64,000 nt of DNA from Tenebrio molitor (Eukaryota > Arthropoda > Insecta > Coleoptera > Tenebrionidae), in NCBI RefSeq assembly GCF_963966145.1, contig NC_091053.1:4216001-4280000 (forward strand), written 5' to 3'. Under the pieces are notes generated by a model, which ran no database searches, was not told where the DNA came from, and worked only from the letters and a program-made list of their open reading frames with translations. Of the stretch, positions 58,701 through 64,000 are shown in pieces. Positions within the stretch are counted from its first letter, which is position 1, and each line of letters starts with the position of its first letter. A program made the translations under genes and the position numbers.

Positions 58701-61444
58701 TACTTGAGAACAGTTAAGAGCTCAAAAAAAAAGTATGGGAATGGATTAAATCCAATAAAACATTTAGCAAAAAATGGAAGGAAAATTATTATTCTAGATA
58801 TGTTAAAAATTGAAATTTTATTGAAAATAATTACTTCCGATTGGTATTAAAACTACAGTATCTAGACACTATGTTGGGTTTTTTAGAAGTTTTCGACAAC
58901 TCTAATTTTTTTCACTCAAAGTCAATAAAAATTAAAAACAACAGCGCTACCTATCGGATTTCATTCAAACCACTCTCTAAACACTCCTGGCACTAATAAG
59001 AAGAAACTGTGAAAGTTTCAGCGAAATCCGTCGAGTAGTTTTTGAGTTTAGCATGCACACACATACATATATTTTGATGAAAGTTGGTACAGTAAATTAT
59101 GATAATTTGAAAGAAATACCCGAAGAAAATACCCGTATCTTTTAGATTATTTTTATCCGAACATGCATTTCCTTATCATCAATAACCTCAGTATATCGCA
59201 GCATTTACGCTATACTGTGACTGCAATACCAAGACGGACCCATTAGCAGCACCTAACTCAATTTGAAACAGGCCGCATTATCGGAATGCAAGAAGCAGGT
59301 CTTTCCTACTCATCGTGTGGGACAAACTGCGGCCACTGTGTTACGGTGTTGTCGTGTCTGGTTTGAAGACCAATTTTACTGAAACTTTCACCGTTTTATC
59401 TTAGTTATGGCCCAATTATTGTACCTGCGAGTTGACCTTTTCCTTACGACTTGCAAAAATGGAAAATTTCCCTTCTCCATTCGGGTATTTACACATTTTC
59501 TTTGTTCTCATTTTATACAAAACTGTATTGTGTATAAACCCAGTTACTTTGTCTTCCTTTTTAAAAATTTGTTAATTACCACGTATTGTTTAATAAAAAC
59601 CTGTTTTCCTTTCACAAAGGTCTTATTTTGCCCCCATCATTTTTATTTTTCCTTGCGTTTCAACTCTGGCATTTTATTCCTCGTTGCAGACAAAACAAAA
59701 GGAAACCGACACATCTAATGAGATATTTTTTTTCGGCCGAAACCACCAACCAAATCATCTAACTCTGTTTTTTGCTCGCTTTTCACGTCAGTCTGTTAAT
59801 TTTCCTTTGTACAATCTCCCCCACCAGCTCTTTAAACGCGATCCAAACTTAATCATTTAATAATTATCGTTAAAGATAAACAAACACAACAGAAGCTTCT
59901 CATTTCCTTTCCCGAAATAATTTCCGGCGGCGATTCACGAAAATTCGACTAGTTTTTACCTTATTTTGTTTATTGAGCGAAGCTCCATGCTGCAGCAAAG
60001 CTTCCAAAATCCCTCTGCTGCCCAGACTGCTGGCTGTATGTAACGAAGTGGACCCTTTCTACGATGGAAGTAATTAGTTAAAACCCTTACGTATTTTCCT
60101 TCGTTCATTGGGACGAAGATATGCGAAAACAATTAACCAAAAGGATGTGGCTCACCGAATTTTCACTATCCGGATCGGCTCCGGCTTCTAAAAGTATCTG
60201 GACTAATCTAGTTTGTTGATGCTGGGAAGCCACATGGAGAGGGGTGTTTCCGGTCACGTCTTTCGCCTCCATGTCCGTCTCGTGGGTCAGCAGGAGCTCG
60301 GCAACCTCGCAGTGACCGCGCTCGCAGGCCACGTGCAACGCACTCCTGCATTCCTGCAAATTTCATAACAAAAATCAATTCCAAAATACGTGTACTGTTT
60401 TCTCAATTTTGTTGTAGGTCGTAAATTTTTCCGACCTACAACGAAATTGAGAAAACAGTACAGGATTATTCACAGGAGAGTTCCCGCGAAAATGTATTGT
60501 TATGCAACACAAAATACAATTTCAAACAGCGCCTAGATCTAGTCTGAATCGCAATTATTCCATCAAGAAAGCACGTCGATAGCCGGGTCAGTTATTAATA
60601 GTTGGGGTGAACGAAACCGACTGACCAAAACTGCAAACTCTGCCCCAACTCAAACACCCCTCCCGATTAAACACGGAAACTTCGTCAAATGAGAGAATTC
60701 TGTGAAAGCCCGAGGGAAATCTCGGCGGAATTGTTTTGATAACTTTATTAATCCGTGACATTTTCCTAAACGCAGATTCCTTCCGGCTCACCTTGTTCCT
60801 CTTGTCCAGATTGGCCCCCAGGTCTATGAGTCGCTTGACAATGGTGACGTGTCCCCCCATGGCGGCGTGGAAGAGCGCCGTCTGTCCATCCACATCCACG
60901 GCATCCGCTCGAGTGTCCTCCAGAGTGTCGATCAAGAAGTCCACCACTTCGATCCTGTTGTTCCTGGCGGCGCACATCAGCAGCGTGTAGTGTTTCTAAA
61001 AATAGCGACCGTCAGGGCACCTCCTTCCAAGGTAAAGGGTAATGGCTCCAGAATAAATTAAATCGATCACCGAAAAATTTCACTAATTAAGCGGCCCTCA
61101 AGGATCGATAAGTGGACCGTTGTTTCGGAATAATCAAGCCACGCCCCTTGGGATGGCGAAGAGAGTACCCACCTTGTTGGTGGCGTTGGAGCACGCTCCG
61201 GTGTTGATCAGGAGCTGAACAGCGTCGCGGTGGCCATGCCAGCATGCCATTAGTAAAGGTCGCATCCCGTACTGAAGAGTTAACACAAACAAACCAATCG
61301 TGGGTTAAACAAGCGCGATTTTAGCTTTCTGCAAACACTTTCTACCTTATCTCTGGCTTCGATGTCGCAGTTCGCTGCTATTAACATCTCCATGATGTCG
61401 ATGTTGCCGCGGGAAGAGGCCCAATGGATGGGGGCGCGTCCATA
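52792..61444 (-). CDS. ANKDD1A: ANKDD1A-like ankyrin-repeat and death-domain protein (5' end outside window)
   Basis: Exons in transcript order: 61444-61346, 61271-61173, 60995-60792, 60353-60156, 60058-59960, 58372-58274, 58220-58026, 53340-53103, 53048-52920, 52871-52792; 479 residues in the window. The first seven exons are whole-codon blocks of 33 or about 66 residues coding ten ankyrin repeats (YGRAPIHWASSRGNIDIMEM, YGMRPLLMACWHGHRDAVQL, GQTALFHAAMGGHVTIV, SALHVACERGHCEVAELLL and so on). The last repeat ends AIVDMIIKTARLDYP, as in ANKDD1A. After a basic linker comes the death domain: LREILYKVAYKQLGPGEWKM, LAHHWAFTEEQIKAIEHQYN, then FKEHGFRMMLIWSHGLGP. Tail NQKSCCSVC with a possible CaaX box. 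Probably a cytosolic adaptor; partners unknown. The 4.7-kb intron 53341-58025 holds satellite array C. The N-terminus was not found to 64000. Ortholog call based on domain order and the VDMIIK and death-domain matches. Confidence 0.9.
53511..53620. repeat. 63-bp period direct duplication at left border of array C
   Basis: TTTTGCGATGACGTCATTAT, then CTAGTAACTT and TTTGAGCTA, begins at 53511 and again at 53574. Both copies contain the palindrome TGACGTCA. Confidence 0.75.
54203..54574. mobile_element. MITE-1 inserted in array C, copy 1
   Basis: Arms GAGGTATTTTCATATTTGGT, then GGCGGAAACA, mirrored by TGTTTCCGCCACCAAATATG, then AAAATATCTC. Inner arms include AATGTATTGTCAGTGTCAAA. It is flanked by TA on both sides; without it the unit reads ATAACTATTATG as in intact units, so TA is the target duplication. 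Confidence 0.8.
54845..55096. mobile_element. MITE-2 inserted in array C, copy 1 (252 bp)
   Basis: Starts CAGGGTGAGCAACAATAACT and ends CAGTAATTGTTGCTCACACG, flanked by TA, again within ATAAC-TA-TTATG of the unit. It contains ATGGTTTTCTCGTTGGAACA, possibly the start of a decayed transposase helix-turn-helix. Confidence 0.75.
55897..56270. mobile_element. MITE-1 in array C, copy 2
   Basis: Nearly identical to 54203-54574 at the same position of the higher-order unit. It arose by array duplication, not by a new insertion. Confidence 0.8.
56539..56790. mobile_element. MITE-2 in array C, copy 2
   Basis: Nearly identical to 54845-55096, same flanks, again 252 bp. Duplicated together with its host unit. 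Confidence 0.75.
58373..59959. other. ANKDD1A intron, 1.6 kb
   Basis: Holds transposon debris around 58900-59410, including a Tc1-like fragment. The rest (58400-58900, 59410-59950) shows nothing recognisable. Confidence 0.55.
59235..59380 (+). pseudogene. Tc1-like transposase N-terminal fossil
   Basis: HLTQFETGRIIGMQEAGLSY matches the first DNA-binding helices of Tc1-like transposases. Then the frame breaks; CGGTGTTGTCGTGTCTGGTT continues the second helix-turn-helix in another frame. A related piece lies at 37365-37535 in the opposite orientation. Confidence 0.65.
60354..60791. other. ANKDD1A intron with a hairpin
   Basis: Contains the palindrome at 60391-60462, directly followed by a sequence resembling a MITE end (CAGGATTATTCACAGGAGAG). 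Nothing else seen. Confidence 0.6.
60391..60462. repeat. 72-bp near-perfect palindrome
   Basis: TGTACTGTTTTCTCAATTTT, then GTTGTAGGTCG, is mirrored by CGACCTACAACGAAATTGAG, then AAAACAGTACA, around a loop of about 10 bp, with one mismatch. Confidence 0.85.
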
Positions 61445-64000
61445 CTGCAAGAAAAAATATTGTAAAGGGAGGCTGTGACGTCACCAACGCTCCTTGTCTC
61501 TACCAACAAACGCACGTCGAGTATTGTATCACTAGTGAGGAAAAAATATTTTCTCACTAGTGAGTAAAGTGTAATGTTTTGCGTACGGTTGGGGTCCTCG
61601 CCTTCGGCTCAGACACCCAACTTCCGTTCTCGTGATTAAATGCACTACTTTGCTCACTTGTATTGAAAATAGCTATTGTTAGTTGTCATTAAATACATTG
61701 GTAAAAGTGCAAACGTGCAAACCCACAAGTATTGATTTATTATTCTAGACACTGACAACATCGGTGCGTTCATTATTTTTTATCCTGCATGAAAATAACT
61801 AGTGTGTCCGCTTTTCTAGCGCATTTGAATAAATCAGCATTCTGGTATCTCGTCGTGGTGTGCTAATTATTTCTAAATGTTTCTAAATTTCCTTATGTCG
61901 TGTCGTTGCGCTATTATCGTCGTCCCCGATCGAAAGTAGTTACATTAGGAATGCATTTGGTCCCCTAGCAGTGAGTAGTTTGCGCGGATCACTCGGTATA
62001 CTTCATTAGAGACATGTTTTGTCACGTTTGGAGTTCGATCCCAATTGATTAAAAAAATATGAGTGTGCCAAATATTAGATTGTAATAATGTCGGTTAATG
62101 AAGTTTCAGTTATCCGCGATAAAGGACGAAAGATGTTAATATAGAAGGATAAAGGATAGGCATTAAAATTTAATCAATCATGTTTGAAACGGGTGAACGG
62201 ATAAGTCTTGTTGACAAACAGAATTATATTAAAAATATGCAAACTTTCCAGGAAAGGAACGAGTGTTTGCTTTAAAAAATGATAAAAGAAAAAATGTATA
62301 ATGCAAATCAATATGGAAAATATTTGGTAATTAAAAGCAAACTTGGTCAATTTACTTCAATTTAATTGAAACATGTACGAAGGTGGTTGGTTTTTTTGTT
62401 CGTGTTTTTTTTTGTAGCTCTGAGGGACAAGAAATGGTGAACCACCCTCGTATATTTATATGAAATGTAAATTTAATGTAGAAATATTTTTTTTACATTT
62501 TTATGGGTGTTATGTAAATTCTGAATAAGCATAATCTCAAATTCACCTCAGAGTTTTGAGTTAAAAATAGATTTAAAAAAAATTATATAGAAATTATTAA
62601 GCCTAGAAGGTGGGAGTTGTACTTTTTTAATGTCTTATAAATTATGGCTGTTGGAGGAGGTAATAAAAACTTTTCCTCCAACAAAGTTTCGTAATTTGAG
62701 CTAATAAACACAATTTAAATTAGAGAAGAAGGTGAAGGCAACGATAATTGACAGTAGATGATTCTGAGGTGGATCCAAATAAAGAAAGAAAAGTGATTAG
62801 CTGTAAATGACATCAATTTCGATATTTATTTGGAAAAACCGTCAACACTTGACAAGCTTTCCCACACTGTTAGTAGATGAAAGTCGTTAGTTAACGCCAC
62901 GCCACACGGGCACCACATCAATTTTTTTCGAGCATGGAAGAGAAGAAGATTTCATCATGACTTTCATGTGACCGTTTCCAAATGCAGACAAAAGACTGGA
63001 TTTTAGACAGCAGAAGTTATATTTTACTCCAACGACCTATTTCCCCAACCTATACCTACCACACGACCATGGAATCATGCAAATGCCATTCAGGAAAAGA
63101 AGATTTCTCCTTAGAAAAAGCTAGATTTTGCGAAACAATTAAGCTTTCTGAATTTTCATCACCACAATCTGTGACTCTACGGGAGTAAGGAAAAGACAAC
63201 TCCTGTTGAAGGTCTTGATCCAGATGGTTCTCCAGAAGAGGGATGTACTCATAATGTATAGCGTAAAAAGACTTGTATGGACGTGTTCAATATTTCTTCA
63301 AGATTGAAAAAGAGGAAGAGTGAAGAGAATGAGCAGAACTGGGAAGAAAGGAAGAGAAGAGAGAAAGTGGGGAGGTGATTTCTGGAGGAGAATGATGATG
63401 TACGGGGCAGAGATCTGGAAATGAAAGGAACAAGAGGAGGTAGGAAAATGCAAAAAAAATATTTGAGAGGGGTGCTAGGAGTGGACAGAGAAACACTAGG
63501 TTACATAGTGAGGGAAGAGTGCAAAAGGAATAGGCTGAAAGTGAAAGAGGGAAAGAGAGGGGCAATGTTTGAAGACAAAATGGATGGAAGAGAAGAGCGC
63601 AGGAAACTGATGGAATGCTGGAGAGAAAAGAAAAAGAACGAGAGAAAAATAGTACCAGAGGAATAGGTATGCCAGTGAAGAAGTGGAAAGGGAAAAGGAA
63701 GATGGAAGAATGTAGAGCTGAGTGAAAGGGACAAAGACACAGACAAACCGGAGTATCTGGGGCGAGGGATTGCAAGAGAAAGAAAAATGATGGCGAGATT
63801 TAGATGTGGGAACGAGAAGAGAGAAAACAGGTATTGGATGGAAGGAGAGGAAAGAAGGTGCAGAATGTGCTATGAAGGGAGAGAGACAATTGAGTACATG
63901 TGGAATAGATGTAGCAAAATGAGAAAGAGAGAGAAAAAGGAACGGGGAGAAATACGAATGAAGACGGAAGGGAGATAAGATGGATGAAAAAGATATGGAA
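61445..64000. other. Upstream ANKDD1A intron or spacer
   Basis: No ankyrin-coding sequence was found on the minus strand, although the exon at 61444 must have an upstream partner in phase 0. Contains the LINE remnant at the right edge. 61450-63200 is AT-rich with no feature assigned, apart from a short dispersed motif GCCACGCCACACGGGCACCA at 62896, related to 20617 and 36650. Confidence 0.5.
63290..64000 (+). pseudogene. Non-LTR retrotransposon (LINE) 3' remnant, runs off the window
   Basis: MMYGAEIWK, YLRGVLGVDRETLGYIVREE, FEDKMDGREERRKLMECWRE, then MMARFRCGNEKRENRYWMEG and RRCRMCYEGRETIEYMWNRC: the C-terminal part of an insect LINE ORF2, including its cysteine-containing end. Frame changes between the pieces show decay. 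Same family as 5385-6175. Confidence 0.75.

Noticed and set aside
63287..63775. 162-codon minus-strand open frame
   Set aside because: Antisense shadow of the LINE ORF2 remnant on the plus strand.

Overview
Eukaryotic, AT-rich, intron-rich DNA with many short foldback transposons. Several introns are only about 47-54 bp, which is typical of insects. A neuroendocrine-type PC1/3 convertase (kept in beetles, absent from Drosophila) makes a beetle the best guess. No bacterial operons, CRISPR arrays or tRNA genes were recognised.

Layout. (1) 1-22965, + strand: the 3' part of an arrestin gene (exons 2764-2911, 13983-14297, 16680-16879, 21524-21757, 22252-22707). It has a long acidic insert at the hinge between its two lobes, and an unusual 85-codon in-frame extension beyond a TGA stop. 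(2) 24264-25381, +: a complete five-exon TRUB2-type pseudouridine synthase whose usual catalytic Asp position reads Gly. A decayed, intron-containing partial copy lies at 29345-29705. (3) 35433-51334, +: a complete eight-exon PC1/3-like proprotein convertase (638 aa) with intact catalytic residues. Its first intron holds a possible antisense micro-protein gene (44666-45051, -), a Harbinger fragment and a GC-rich island. (4) 52792-61444, -: most of an ANKDD1A-like gene (ten ankyrin repeats, a death domain and a possible CaaX tail), convergent with PC1/3. Its 5' end lies beyond the right edge.

The most striking non-genic structure is a set of three unrelated tandem arrays with unit lengths of about 255-280 bp. 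Each sits inside an intron of a different gene: 14388-16490 in arrestin, 46055-49470 in PC1/3, 53468-57630 in ANKDD1A. The third has inverted ends and carries two MITE families inserted at the same TA dinucleotide of the repeat unit, so it looks like a mobile or composite satellite. Many other MITEs, two copies of one LINE family, Tc1-like fossils and an LTR fragment with a triplicated primer-binding-site-like motif fill the introns and intergenic DNA.

The four main genes are not functionally linked: receptor desensitisation, mitochondrial RNA modification, prohormone processing, and an ankyrin/death-domain adaptor. All exon limits were read by eye from splice consensus, phase and family similarity; no alignment software was used.
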